Shown here: piece after piece, positions 24,199 to 33,526 of the stretch
Position numbering within the stretch: position 1 is the stretch's first letter
Layout of the letters: the number at the start of each line of letters is the position of its first letter
NCBI GenBank assembly: GCA_964608185.1
Contig: CAZSMR010000007.1
Span: forward strand, 1 to 40,567
Reading direction: 5' to 3'
DNA length: 40,567 nt
Source: Porticoccus sp964608185
GTDB taxonomy: Bacteria; Pseudomonadota; Gammaproteobacteria; Pseudomonadales; Porticoccaceae
Made by a program: the position numbers and the translations under genes
The notes under the pieces: generated by a model
Databases searched by the model: none
Told to the model about the DNA's origin: nothing
The model's input: the letters and a program-made list of their open reading frames with translations, nothing else

Positions 24199-27100
24199 TG
24201 GGACTCTTCTTGTGTATGAGCCAATAATTTATGTAGGCTGGCAGCTTTCGGCTTCACAAGCCAAAATTTTCTTATGAAATTATCAAAATTATCTAAAATT
24301 TTCTGGCCCCAAATACTATCTGTCTCGGCAACAAATTCAATAATCATTGTCTCTAAATGTGCGCGGTAACTTTCTGTTGATTCAGTTGTAATTCGCTGAA
24401 TTTCCACTAACTCCATATTATAGCTATCTACAAAACTCTTATTTTCATCTAGTATATAAGCGAATCCACCTGTCATTCCTGCGCCAAAATTAGGCCCTAC
24501 CGGTCCCAATACTACTACTATGCCTCCTGTCATGTATTCGCAACAATGATGGCCTGCCCCCTCAACCACAGCATGAGCACCTGAGTTACGCACAGCGAAA
24601 CGCTCTCCGGCGCAACCAGCTGCAAATAATTTACCTGATGTTGCGCCATATAAGCATGTGTTGCCGACAATAGGCGCTGAACTGGAAAGAAATTTGCTGT
24701 CTTTTGGAGGAGATATTACAATTTTACCACCAGCCATTCCTTTACCAACATAATCGTTAGCATCACCACGAAGATATATATTCAATCCACCAGCATTCCA
24801 AACACCAAGTGATTGACCAGCAACACCTTTAAGAGTTAAATTTACTGGCGCATCAGACATGCCGTGATTACCGTAACGTTTAGCTATTTCTCCAGAAAGC
24901 CTGGCTCCAATAGATCTGTCACAGTTACTTATAGTATAGCTAAAATCGCCACCTTTTTTTGATTCGATGACAGATAAAATATCCTTCACCATCGTTTCTG
25001 CAAGAAGGCCTTTGTCAAAAGGTATATTTCTAACGATTTGACACGTTTGAGGCTTGCTTTGCAGCAATTCGTCTGTATGTAGTATTGGAGAAAGATCTAA
25101 TTTTCTTTGTTTTTCTGTATTACCATCAATAATTTCTAGCAAGTCAACCCTACCGACTAGCTCCTCCAAAGTTTTAATTCCAAGCCTTGACATCCATTCT
25201 CGGGTTTCTTCTGCCATAAAAAGAAAGAAGTTCTTTGCTGTTTTTACAGTGCCTTTATAGTATTTTTCTCTAAGTTCAGCATCCTGTGTGGCAACGCCAG
25301 TGGCGCAATTATTTAAGTGACAAATTCTTAGGTATTTGCAACCTAAGGCGACCATCGGTCCAGTACCAAAACCAAAGCTTTCTGCACCTAAAATAGCTGC
25401 TTTAACAACGTCTAAACCGGTTTTTAAGCCTCCGTCGGCCTGAACACGAACTCTATGTCTCAAATCATTTGCTCTAAGCATCTGATGAGTCTCAGCCAGC
25501 CCTAATTCCCAAGGAGAACCAGCATAACGTATAGATGTAAGTGGGCTAGCCGCAGTGCCACCGTCATAACCAGAGATTGTAACTAAGTCTGCATAAGCTT
25601 TAGCTACTCCAGCAGCAATAGTCCCCACACCAGGCCGAGAAACAAGCTTAACTGATACTAGTGCTTCTGGGTTTATCTGCTTCAGATCAAAAATTAGTTG
25701 AGCTAAATCTTCAATAGAATAGATATCATGGTGGGGAGGAGGGGATATTAAAGTAACGCCAGGTACTGAATAACGTAGCTTCGCAATAAGTTCATTTACT
25801 TTACCGCCAGGAAGTTGTCCGCCCTCACCAGGTTTTGCACCTTGAGCAATTTTTATTTGAATCACCTCAGCACTTGAAAGGTAGTGCGGGGTAACTCCAA
25901 AGCGGCCAGATGCAACCTGTTTAATTTTTGAGGCTTTGATGGTGCCGTATCGGGAAGGATCTTCTCCACCTTCGCCTGAGTTAGATCGTCCTCCCAAACT
26001 ATTCATAGCCTGAGCTAAGCCTTCATGGGCTTCTGGAGATAAGGCACCTAAAGACATACCTGCTGAATCGAATCTTCGTAATATTTTTTCAACTGGCTCC
26101 ACTTCAGATATAGGGGTCGGCTTGATACCTTCTTTTATTTTTAACAGGTCTCTTAATGTTGCCACAGGACGCTTATTTACTAAATCAGCGTAGTCTTGCC
26201 ACGCTGTGTAGTCTCCATTTTTCACTGCGCGATGTAGGGTTGTAATCACGTCTGGATTATATGCATGGTACTCTTGACCATGAACGTATTTGTGAAGCCC
26301 GCCTGGACTGACTGTTTTTCGATCACTCCAGGCTTCATCAGATAATTTTTGCTGATCTTTCTGTAAATCATAAAAATTTGCGCCTTTTATACGACTTGGA
26401 GTCCCTATAAAACAACTACCTACTACTTCAGCAGAAAGACCAATGATTTCATACAGTTGAGCCCCACGATAGGAAGCTATGTTAGAAATTCCCATTTTGG
26501 ATAGAATTTTTAACAAGCCCTTATTCATGCCTTGGCGATAGTTCTTAAACGCTGTACCTATATCGCAAATTATCTCACCCGCTTCAACCATATCAGAAAG
26601 AATATGGTAACTTAAAAAAGGGTAGACTGCAGATGCACCACAACCTATTAGTGTTGCAATTTGATGGGAATCACGTGCAGATGCTGTGGATGCAATAATA
26701 TTAGCATCACAACGAAGCCCTTGGCTTATCAAGTGGTGATGAACGGCACCTACCGCCATTAACATTTGTATTGGTAGTTTTTCATGCAGAATGTCAGAAT
26801 CAGACAAAATACAACATCTAATTCCATCCTGAACGGCGGCAACTACTTCAGCGCATAATTTTTTTAATGCTTGCTCTAAAGAATATTTTTTGTGGTCATA
26901 ATTAACACTGAATTTTTTTACGCGGTAGTCGTCCTGTGTATTAGCCTTTAATGCATAATATTTGGTGGGTGATAATACTGGGCTAGATAAATTTATACGT
27001 TTTGCGTGTTCAGGAGTCTCATGAAATATATTACGCTCCACTCCAAGCTGTGTTTTCAGAGACATCACTAATGTTTCTCTTAATGGGTCAATAGGAGGGT

Positions 27101-28649
27101 TGGTTACTTGAGCAAATTGTTGTCTAAAATAATCGTAAAAACTTCGGTTCTTTAGTGATAAAACAGCCATTGGAGTGTCATCTCCCATAGAACCGGTTGC
27201 TTCTTGGCCGCCTTCAGCAAGTGGACGCAATACTTGCTCACGCTCTTCTGAAGATACTAGGAACATTTTCATGAAGTTACGAATTTTTTCCTTACTTAGT
27301 GCCCCTTCAACTTCTATACTTTCATCATCCATAGAAGACATAATTTTTATGGTTCTATCTTTCAGCCACATTTGATATGGGTAAGCAGAAGCAAGCTCCT
27401 TATCAATTTCTTTTGCATTCATGATAGAGCCGGTTTGAGTATCAATAGACAGCATATCTCCTGGACCTAAGCGCCCCTTAGCAATTACGCTTTTAGGGTT
27501 ATATTTATAGACGCCTATTTCTGATGCAACAGTTATAATATCATCATCCGTCAAGACCCAACGAGATGGTCTTAATCCATTTCTATCTAGCGTGCACACA
27601 GCATAACGCCCATCAGTAATTACTATTCCTGCTGGGCCGTCCCATGGCTCCATGTGCATCGACATATATTCAAAATAAGCCCTTTCATCTTGCCCGAATT
27701 CTTGGTTATTATCCCAAGCAGGCGGTACAAGCATTCGAACGGCTTTATGAAGATCTATTCCTCCCGCTACCATAACTTCAAGCATATTATCTAAACTGGA
27801 AGAATCAGATCCCGTTCTATTTACAAGAGGCACCACATCGTGCAAATCAGGCAAGAGTGGGGTTAATAGTTTAGATGTTCTCGCTAAAGACCAATTCCTA
27901 TTGCCGTCTAATGTATTGATCTCTCCGTTATGGGCCAGCATCCTAAATGGTTGAGCTAAGGGCCACTGGGGGCTAGTATTTGTGGAGAAGCGCTGGTGAA
28001 AAATACAAATGGCTGTTTCTAATAAAGGATTTGCTAAGTCTATATAAAATTTTGGTAAATCGACCGGCATCATCAACCCTTTATAGCTGATAATATTTTC
28101 GGCTAGACTTGCGATATAAAAAGACCTATCTAATTCTAATGCTATTTCAATTTTTCGTTTGGCAATAAATAATTGAGCATTAAAATTCTGCTTATCTAAA
28201 CTACCCGCAGTGATAAATATGTGCTCTATAACAGGTAAGGTCTCTAAAGCAATTTCACCAAGGCAATCGTTATTTGTAGGAACTTCGCGCCAACCAACTA
28301 CTTTTAGACCCTGATCTGACAAAATTGTTGCCATAGTATCTTTAGTTGTATTTCTCTGAACTTCGTTTTGACTGAGCATAACTGAGCCAATTGCATACAA
28401 TTCAGGGAGTTTTACATCAAATAGCTTTTTAGCTATATCGCGCATGAAAAAATCTGGTTTTTGTAGCAACAGCCCGCAGCCATCACCAGTCTTTCCATCA
28501 GAAGCAATACCGCCTCGGTGTGTCATACAAGTTAGCGCTTCAATAGCAGTTTTTAAAACACGATGACTAACCTTCCCTTTTGTATGGGCAATTAATCCAA
28601 ATCCGCAATTATCTTTGAATTCATCTAAATTATAGAGGCCTTTCTGCAT
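24195..28649 (-). CDS. gltB: Glutamate synthase large subunit GltB
   Basis: This 1484-residue glutamine-dependent subunit transfers the amide group to 2-oxoglutarate, making two glutamates. A 14-residue propeptide precedes CGFGLIAH, so Cys15 becomes the N-terminal nucleophile of the glutaminase domain (about 15-430). The central domain and FMN-binding TIM barrel (about 830-1210) show GEGGEDPSRYG, PGEGGQLPGGKV and ISPPPHHDIYSIEDLAQL. The 3Fe-4S ligands are in CKYLRICHLNNCATG. The C-terminal beta-helix with repeated Gly (MAGGKIVI, GAGHHCCEYMTGGIVVVLG) closes the protein. It is complete and of normal size. It heads gltB-gltD-hemE. The 177 bases upstream hold its promoter region; damX, usual between aroB and gltB, is absent. 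Confidence 0.97.
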   Translation of the reverse strand: MQKGLYNLDEFKDNCGFGLIAHTKGKVSHRVLKTAIEALTCMTHRGGIASDGKTGDGCGLLLQKPDFFMRDIAKKLFDVKLPELYAIGSVMLSQNEVQRNTTKDTMATILSDQGLKVVGWREVPTNNDCLGEIALETLPVIEHIFITAGSLDKQNFNAQLFIAKRKIEIALELDRSFYIASLAENIISYKGLMMPVDLPKFYIDLANPLLETAICIFHQRFSTNTSPQWPLAQPFRMLAHNGEINTLDGNRNWSLARTSKLLTPLLPDLHDVVPLVNRTGSDSSSLDNMLEVMVAGGIDLHKAVRMLVPPAWDNNQEFGQDERAYFEYMSMHMEPWDGPAGIVITDGRYAVCTLDRNGLRPSRWVLTDDDIITVASEIGVYKYNPKSVIAKGRLGPGDMLSIDTQTGSIMNAKEIDKELASAYPYQMWLKDRTIKIMSSMDDESIEVEGALSKEKIRNFMKMFLVSSEEREQVLRPLAEGGQEATGSMGDDTPMAVLSLKNRSFYDYFRQQFAQVTNPPIDPLRETLVMSLKTQLGVERNIFHETPEHAKRINLSSPVLSPTKYYALKANTQDDYRVKKFSVNYDHKKYSLEQALKKLCAEVVAAVQDGIRCCILSDSDILHEKLPIQMLMAVGAVHHHLISQGLRCDANIIASTASARDSHQIATLIGCGASAVYPFLSYHILSDMVEAGEIICDIGTAFKNYRQGMNKGLLKILSKMGISNIASYRGAQLYEIIGLSAEVVGSCFIGTPSRIKGANFYDLQKDQQKLSDEAWSDRKTVSPGGLHKYVHGQEYHAYNPDVITTLHRAVKNGDYTAWQDYADLVNKRPVATLRDLLKIKEGIKPTPISEVEPVEKILRRFDSAGMSLGALSPEAHEGLAQAMNSLGGRSNSGEGGEDPSRYGTIKASKIKQVASGRFGVTPHYLSSAEVIQIKIAQGAKPGEGGQLPGGKVNELIAKLRYSVPGVTLISPPPHHDIYSIEDLAQLIFDLKQINPEALVSVKLVSRPGVGTIAAGVAKAYADLVTISGYDGGTAASPLTSIRYAGSPWELGLAETHQMLRANDLRHRVRVQADGGLKTGLDVVKAAILGAESFGFGTGPMVALGCKYLRICHLNNCATGVATQDAELREKYYKGTVKTAKNFFLFMAEETREWMSRLGIKTLEELVGRVDLLEIIDGNTEKQRKLDLSPILHTDELLQSKPQTCQIVRNIPFDKGLLAETMVKDILSVIESKKGGDFSYTISNCDRSIGARLSGEIAKRYGNHGMSDAPVNLTLKGVAGQSLGVWNAGGLNIYLRGDANDYVGKGMAGGKIVISPPKDSKFLSSSAPIVGNTCLYGATSGKLFAAGCAGERFAVRNSGAHAVVEGAGHHCCEYMTGGIVVVLGPVGPNFGAGMTGGFAYILDENKSFVDSYNMELVEIQRITTESTESYRAHLETMIIEFVAETDSIWGQKILDNFDNFIRKFWLVKPKAASLHKLLAHTQEESQ

Positions 28650-28826
28650 AAATAAGCGCCCTAGGTCAAAAAGATTGAAGGGCCAGCTACTTCAGGAAAA
28701 TCAAGTACTTGAGTTGCTGGAACCATAACAATAGAATTTTACACTTCTGTAACTCATGTCACAAGGTGATGATAAAAATAAAACCTATAACTCATAGAAA
28801 TATTTTATAATAAATCTACTTAATTA

Positions 28827-29900
28827 TTATAACACTTTCATTAAAAAATCTCGCTCAACATCAGATGTTACTATAGCTTTTCCTATTGATTTCAGTAACA
28901 CAAGGCGGAGATTGCCGTCTAATACTTTTTTATCGACTGACATAAGGTCTAAAAAATCTTTAGAACGCATTTCTTTTGGAGCAGACACAGGTAAATTGCA
29001 ACTAATTAAGAGATCTCTGATACGACAAAAGTCATTATTTTCTATCCACCCTAGCTCACTTGATAACTGGGCAGCCATAGTCATTCCAACAGATATAGCT
29101 TCTCCATGTAACCAGCCCTTATAGGAATGGAAAGTTTCAATTGCATGACCAAATGTATGCCCTAAATTTAAAATTGCTCGAAGATCATCCTCACGCTCAT
29201 CCCTTGCAACAATTTTCGCTTTATTAAAGCATGATTTTTCTATTGCTGAACACAATGCGGCTGAATCCCTTGCAAGTAGACGGCTTATATTATTTTCTAT
29301 CCAATTAAAAAAGTCTTGGTCAGCAATTAATCCATACTTAATGACTTCAGCTAAACCTGACCTGAATTCCCTATCTGGCAAAGTACTTAATAATGAAATA
29401 TCAATCAGCACGCATTGTGGCTGATAAAACGCCCCAATCATATTTTTACCTAATTTATGGTTGACTGCGGTTTTTCCACCAACAGAAGAATCTACTTGTG
29501 CAAGTAGTGTTGTTGGTATTTGTAAAAAATTTACACCTCTTTGATAACAAGCAGCAGCAAAACCGGTAATATCACCTACTACACCACCTCCCAGAGCTAT
29601 TAAAGTGGTAGTACGGTTAAATTTCTTAGAAAGTAGAGAATCAAAAATTGTATTAAGCACTTCTAAATTTTTATGTATCTCTCCATCTGGTAAAACTAAA
29701 GTTTCAACATCAAATGATGAGAAACTTTGAACGAGGGTGCTTAAATAAAGAGGCTCAATGATTTCATTAGTAACTATTAAAATCTGCTTTCCATGAATAT
29801 GTGGTAAAAGTAATTCTGACGATCGCAGTAATCCATCACCAATAAAAATAGGGTAACTCCTATCACCTAGTTCAACAAAAAGCGTATTAAATTTTTCCAC
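28827..29900 (-). CDS. aroB: 3-dehydroquinate synthase AroB
   Basis: The product (357 residues; E. coli 362) converts DAHP to 3-dehydroquinate, shikimate pathway step two, with NAD and a divalent metal. Seen: LPDGEIHKNLEVLN, the NAD glycine loop ALGGGVVGDITGFAAACYQR, TTLLAQVDSSVGGKTAVNH, the Glu ligand in GLAEVIKYGLI, and metal His residues in LNLGHTFGHAIE and GWLHGEAISVGM. It follows aroK on the minus strand after a short spacer and is probably co-transcribed with it, as in most gammaproteobacteria. Confidence 0.96.
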   Translation of the reverse strand: MEKFNTLFVELGDRSYPIFIGDGLLRSSELLLPHIHGKQILIVTNEIIEPLYLSTLVQSFSSFDVETLVLPDGEIHKNLEVLNTIFDSLLSKKFNRTTTLIALGGGVVGDITGFAAACYQRGVNFLQIPTTLLAQVDSSVGGKTAVNHKLGKNMIGAFYQPQCVLIDISLLSTLPDREFRSGLAEVIKYGLIADQDFFNWIENNISRLLARDSAALCSAIEKSCFNKAKIVARDEREDDLRAILNLGHTFGHAIETFHSYKGWLHGEAISVGMTMAAQLSSELGWIENNDFCRIRDLLISCNLPVSAPKEMRSKDFLDLMSVDKKVLDGNLRLVLLKSIGKAIVTSDVERDFLMKVL

Positions 29901-29945
29901 AATTAATTATTCTTTATGATTATATTAATATAGAAATGTATCACA

Positions 29946-30473
29946 TCAGACCACAATGTTACGAACTTCATCAGCAATTTCTTCTGCAACCAGTCGTGGT
30001 TTCTTTTTTTCTGTTGTGACGACTAGATTTGCAACATCTTGGTACAGAGGCTCTCGATCCGATACTAGTTTTTCTATTGCCTCACGAGGGTTTTTTACAC
30101 ACAATAGTGGTCTATTGTGGTCATGAGAGGTTCTTTCAAGCAATCTTCCGATAGGAGCGTTAAGATAAACAATATAACCACTTTTTTTTAAGATTTCGCG
30201 ATTTTTTTTATCCAGGATGGCCCCGCCCCCTGTAGCCAGGACTATTCCAGTTCCTGAGACGATTTCTTGTAAAATTCGAGATTCGCGCTTCCGAAATCCA
30301 GCTTCTCCTTCCACATCAAAAATCCATGCTATATTGGCACCACACTTTTTTTCAACTTCAGAGTCAAGATCAAAAAATTTACAGCCTATAATTTCTGCCA
30401 AAATACGACCAATTGTCGTTTTGCCAGAACCCATTGGCCCTACAAGAAAAATATTATTATTATAATTTATCAA
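29946..30473 (-). CDS. aroK: Shikimate kinase AroK
   Basis: The product phosphorylates shikimate at the 3-hydroxyl using ATP. The P-loop is FLVGPMGSGKTTIGR. FFDLDSEVEKKCG binds shikimate and metal, FRKRESRIL follows, ATGGGAIL is the Walker-B-like Gly loop, and RPLLC is the lid. The start chosen is a TTG at 30473 with GAGAAGAG eight bases upstream, giving about 175 residues, close to E. coli AroK (173). The frame stays open to another TTG at 30542, but that has no SD and would add 23 unconserved residues. No ATG is available in frame near the expected start. It is the first gene of aroK-aroB and diverges from yrfG. Confidence 0.93.
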   Translation of the reverse strand: MINYNNNIFLVGPMGSGKTTIGRILAEIIGCKFFDLDSEVEKKCGANIAWIFDVEGEAGFRKRESRILQEIVSGTGIVLATGGGAILDKKNREILKKSGYIVYLNAPIGRLLERTSHDHNRPLLCVKNPREAIEKLVSDREPLYQDVANLVVTTEKKKPRLVAEEIADEVRNIVV

Positions 30474-30603
30474 TTTAATAACTCTTCTCGGATAATCTTG
30501 AGTTAAACAATAAACTATTGTTATTTTAAATGATTCAAACAAGAAAATGTTAAATTGCCATATTGTTATTTAATTATTTTATCAGCACTTAAAGATAAAA
30601 AAT

Positions 30604-31302
30604 ATGAAAAAATATAAACAGGACCTAACCTCAACTAATACTAGAGATATTAATTGGCAGGATATTGACACTGTCATGATGGATATGGATGGAACTTTAC
30701 TAGATCTGCATTTTGACAATTTTTTTTGGCTTATCCATTTGCCGACCCGTTACGCAGAAATTCATAATACTTCGTTTCAGGCTGCCAGAAAAAATATCGA
30801 GAGGCTAACTAGAGAATTAAAAGGCACTCTTAACTGGTACTCGACTGTGTACTGGTCAAAAGAGTTAACTGTTAACATTTATGAATTAAAGCAAGAAATC
30901 AGACACTTAATCGATATGCGGCCTTTTGTTTATGAGTTTCTTGAGCAGCTTAAGGTGGCCGGGAAAAAACGTCTACTTATCACTAATGCACACCCCGAAA
31001 GCCTAAAATTGAAAATGAATAACACCAAAATAAATAAATTTTTAGATGCTATTCACACATCTCACGAGTTCAATTATCCAAAAGAAAGTCAAAAATTTTG
31101 GCAAGCGTTAGCGTGTAAAGAAACATTTAACCCCAGCAGGACTCTATTTATTGACGATTCAGTTGAGATTTTACATGCAGCAAATCAATTTGGCATTAAG
31201 TACCTGTTAGGAATAAATAAACCGGATAGCAAGAAAAACCGTATAGATATAACTGATTTTAATTCAATATGTTATTTTGATGAGGTTCTCCCAATTGTGT
31301 AA
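30604..31302 (+). CDS. yrfG: HAD-family GMP/IMP nucleotidase YrfG
   Basis: This 232-residue haloacid-dehalogenase phosphatase is related to E. coli YrfG, which removes phosphate from GMP and IMP. Motif I is VMMDMDGTLLDLHFDN with both catalytic Asp residues; motif II is LLITNAHPESL; the motif III Lys is in NYPKESQKFW; motif IV is TLFIDDSVEIL. The alpha-helical cap lies between motif I and II (about 40-100). It is cytoplasmic. The gene overlaps hslR by about 20 bases; yrfG-hslR is a standard pair in gammaproteobacteria, which helps the assignment. Substrate is inferred from the family. Confidence 0.9.
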   Translation: MKKYKQDLTSTNTRDINWQDIDTVMMDMDGTLLDLHFDNFFWLIHLPTRYAEIHNTSFQAARKNIERLTRELKGTLNWYSTVYWSKELTVNIYELKQEIRHLIDMRPFVYEFLEQLKVAGKKRLLITNAHPESLKLKMNNTKINKFLDAIHTSHEFNYPKESQKFWQALACKETFNPSRTLFIDDSVEILHAANQFGIKYLLGINKPDSKKNRIDITDFNSICYFDEVLPIV

Positions 31303-31708
31303 AAATACGAATATAGAAAAAAAATTACGTTTAGATAAGTGGTTATGGGCAGCCCGTTTTTTTAAAACGCGCAGCCTTGCGAAGGCGGCTATAACAGCTG
31401 GAAAAGTTCAAATTGAAGGACAGCGCGCTAAAGTAAGTAAAGAACTTATGCTAGGAGCAGAATTGCGTATAAAGCAGGGGATAGACGAAAAAACGGTACT
31501 AGTAGAAAATCTTAGCGACAAGAGACGTTCGGCTAGCGAAGCAGCTTTAATGTACAGGGAAACCGCAGAGAGTATAGTTACAAGAACTAAAAAAACTGCT
31601 GAAAGAAAAGCATTAAATAAAGGCATTTTATTTAATGCTCAACGTCCAACAAAAAAGCAACGCAGACAGATTCATAAATTCAATGAAAACAATCAATATG
31701 ATATATAG
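31280..31708 (+). CDS. hslR: Heat-shock protein 15 HslR, S4 RNA-binding
   Basis: This 142-residue protein has an N-terminal S4 domain (LRLDKWLWAARFFKTRSLA, then AAITAGKVQIEGQRAKVSKE) and a basic C-terminal helix (RPTKKQRRQIHKF). Hsp15 binds 50S subunits that carry nascent chains from broken translation and helps recycle them. The start is unclear: ATG at 31280 inside yrfG lacks an SD, whereas an in-frame TTG at 31295 follows GAGG at a usable distance and gives a size closer to E. coli HslR (133). In E. coli hslO follows; here the next gene is pckA after 221 bases. Confidence 0.92.
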   Translation: MRFSQLCKNTNIEKKLRLDKWLWAARFFKTRSLAKAAITAGKVQIEGQRAKVSKELMLGAELRIKQGIDEKTVLVENLSDKRRSASEAALMYRETAESIVTRTKKTAERKALNKGILFNAQRPTKKQRRQIHKFNENNQYDI

Positions 31709-31882
31709 ATTTAATGGTAATTTAAATTTTTTTAGCTTATTTTGAATTTATTAAACTCAAATAAAAAAAACTACCTTAAAATTCTTCATGAAAACTCCAC
31801 TAGTGAGTATTTTTCTGGCATAATTCTTATAGCTTTTGACCTAACTTTATCTTACAAAAATCATAATATAGGTGGGAGAGTG

Positions 31883-31918
31883 GTGAAAATGAAAATTCGA
31901 CTAGAACTCTTTCAATAG
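31883..31918 (+). CDS. Possible leader peptide upstream of pckA
   Basis: A short frame begins at GTG 31883 or ATG 31889, behind the purine-rich GGTGGGAGAG (31871-31880), and reads MKIRLELFQ before a TAG at 31916-31918. The stop is 11 bases before the pckA ATG and overlaps its AATAGGA SD, so a terminating ribosome would be placed to start pckA. There is no run of a regulatory amino acid to suggest attenuation. It is seen in sequence only; expression is unproven. Confidence 0.3.
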   Translation: MKMKIRLELFQ

Positions 31919-31929
31919 GATTAACACTA

Positions 31930-33489
31930 ATGACACTTAAAGAAAATTCGACTGTGGCTGTGTTTGAAGATCTATGCTCTGCTGAGTTAATAGAGCTTGC
32001 GCTTAAAAACGGCGAGGGACACCTTACAGATACTGGTGCATTTTTATCAGTTACTGGAAATCGAACTGGGCGGTCCCCAGCTGATCGTTTTATCGTCGAA
32101 GAGTCTAGCAGTAAAAGCTCTATAGCATGGGGGCCGGTAAATCGCCCATTTAACCAAGATAAATTTAACGACTTATGGAGTCGTGTAGAAAATTATTTGT
32201 GTCAAAAAAATCGCTATCTGTCTCACCTTCATGTTGGCCAAGATCCTGATCATTATGTGGCTGTTGAAGTGACTACTGAGACTGCTTGGCATAATTTATT
32301 CGCTAGAAATATGTTCATTCGTTCACCTGAATATAATCCATCAAATAAAGAGCCTTGGAAAATCATGCATTCTGCTAACTTTACTTGTGATCCAGTTCGT
32401 GATGGGACAAATAGTGAAGCAGTGGGAATAATAAATTTTGGTCAACGAAAAGTGCTCATTGCCGGTCTTAAGTATGCAGGGGAAATGAAAAAAGCTATGT
32501 TTTCCGTGCAAAATTACCTACTGCCTGGGAAAGGTGTAATGTCCATGCATTGTGCTTCTAATGTAGGCAAGGACGGTGATGTCTGTTTATTTTTCGGCCT
32601 ATCTGGTACTGGTAAAACAACACTTTCAGCAGACCCAGAACGATATTTAATTGGTGATGATGAGCATGGTTGGACCAAAGGCGCCGTATTCAACATGGAG
32701 GGCGGTTGTTACGCCAAAACGATCAACCTAAGCAAGAAAAACGAGCCTGTTATCTGGGATGCTATTCGATTTGGTGCAATTGTAGAAAATATTACAGTAA
32801 ACAAAAATTATACCGCAGATTATAATGATACTTCACTTTCAGAAAATGGTCGATGCAGTTATCCGCTTGAGCATGTGGAGTTACGAAGTAAAGAAAACCG
32901 AGCAGGTGAACCCAAAAATGTTATTTTTCTTACATGTGACGTTTCAGGTGTATTGCCACCGGTATCTATTCTATCAAAAGAAGCTGCGGCTTATCACTTT
33001 CTTAGTGGGTACACTGCACGAGTAGGGTCAACAGAAATGGGCGGGGAAAAAGGTATACACCTTACTTTCTCAACCTGTTTTGGTGCACCATTTATGCCTA
33101 GACCTGCCAAGGTTTATGCGGAATTATTAATGAAGTATATAGATCAGTTTGGAAGTAATGTATACCTTGTCAATACTGGTTGGACTGGCGGATCAGGAGC
33201 ATCTGACGGCACTGGCTCACGATTCCCTATTCCAGTAACTCGAAGTATTATTGCCGCAATACAAAATGGTGATTTAGAAGGTACTGAAACAATCAAATTA
33301 CCAGTACTAAATTTAGAAGTGCCAGTTAGTATTCCAGGCGTCAATACTAGTTTTCTTAACCCACGAGATACTTGGAATGATAAAGATGCCTACGATGCGC
33401 AGGCGCATAAGTTAGCAAAATTGTTTATAGATAACATTCAAAAATATAATGTATCCAGAAAAATAGTTAAGGCTGGACCACAAATTTAA
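31930..33489 (+). CDS. pckA: ATP-type phosphoenolpyruvate carboxykinase PckA
   Basis: The product (519 residues) converts oxaloacetate and ATP to phosphoenolpyruvate, the entry to gluconeogenesis. RTGRSPADRFIV near residue 50 binds oxaloacetate. The P-loop GLSGTGKTT is at 223-231, kinase-1a LIGDDEHGW at 240-248, and NMEGGCYAK follows. TRSIIAAI and TGWTGGSGASDG are also conserved. The protein is slightly shorter than E. coli PckA (540). It is monocistronic apart from a possible upstream leader peptide, and convergent with hemY with 37 bases between stops and no clear terminator. In E. coli it follows hslO; here it follows hslR. Confidence 0.97.
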   Translation: MTLKENSTVAVFEDLCSAELIELALKNGEGHLTDTGAFLSVTGNRTGRSPADRFIVEESSSKSSIAWGPVNRPFNQDKFNDLWSRVENYLCQKNRYLSHLHVGQDPDHYVAVEVTTETAWHNLFARNMFIRSPEYNPSNKEPWKIMHSANFTCDPVRDGTNSEAVGIINFGQRKVLIAGLKYAGEMKKAMFSVQNYLLPGKGVMSMHCASNVGKDGDVCLFFGLSGTGKTTLSADPERYLIGDDEHGWTKGAVFNMEGGCYAKTINLSKKNEPVIWDAIRFGAIVENITVNKNYTADYNDTSLSENGRCSYPLEHVELRSKENRAGEPKNVIFLTCDVSGVLPPVSILSKEAAAYHFLSGYTARVGSTEMGGEKGIHLTFSTCFGAPFMPRPAKVYAELLMKYIDQFGSNVYLVNTGWTGGSGASDGTGSRFPIPVTRSIIAAIQNGDLEGTETIKLPVLNLEVPVSIPGVNTSFLNPRDTWNDKDAYDAQAHKLAKLFIDNIQKYNVSRKIVKAGPQI

Positions 33490-33526
33490 GCAAAATGATT
33501 GAATAATTTCTAGATTTAAACGGTCG

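Noticed and set aside
28700..28720. CAAGTACTTG palindrome upstream of gltB as a regulator site
   Set aside because: A single 10-base palindrome in AT-rich DNA with no known matching operator; not enough to call.
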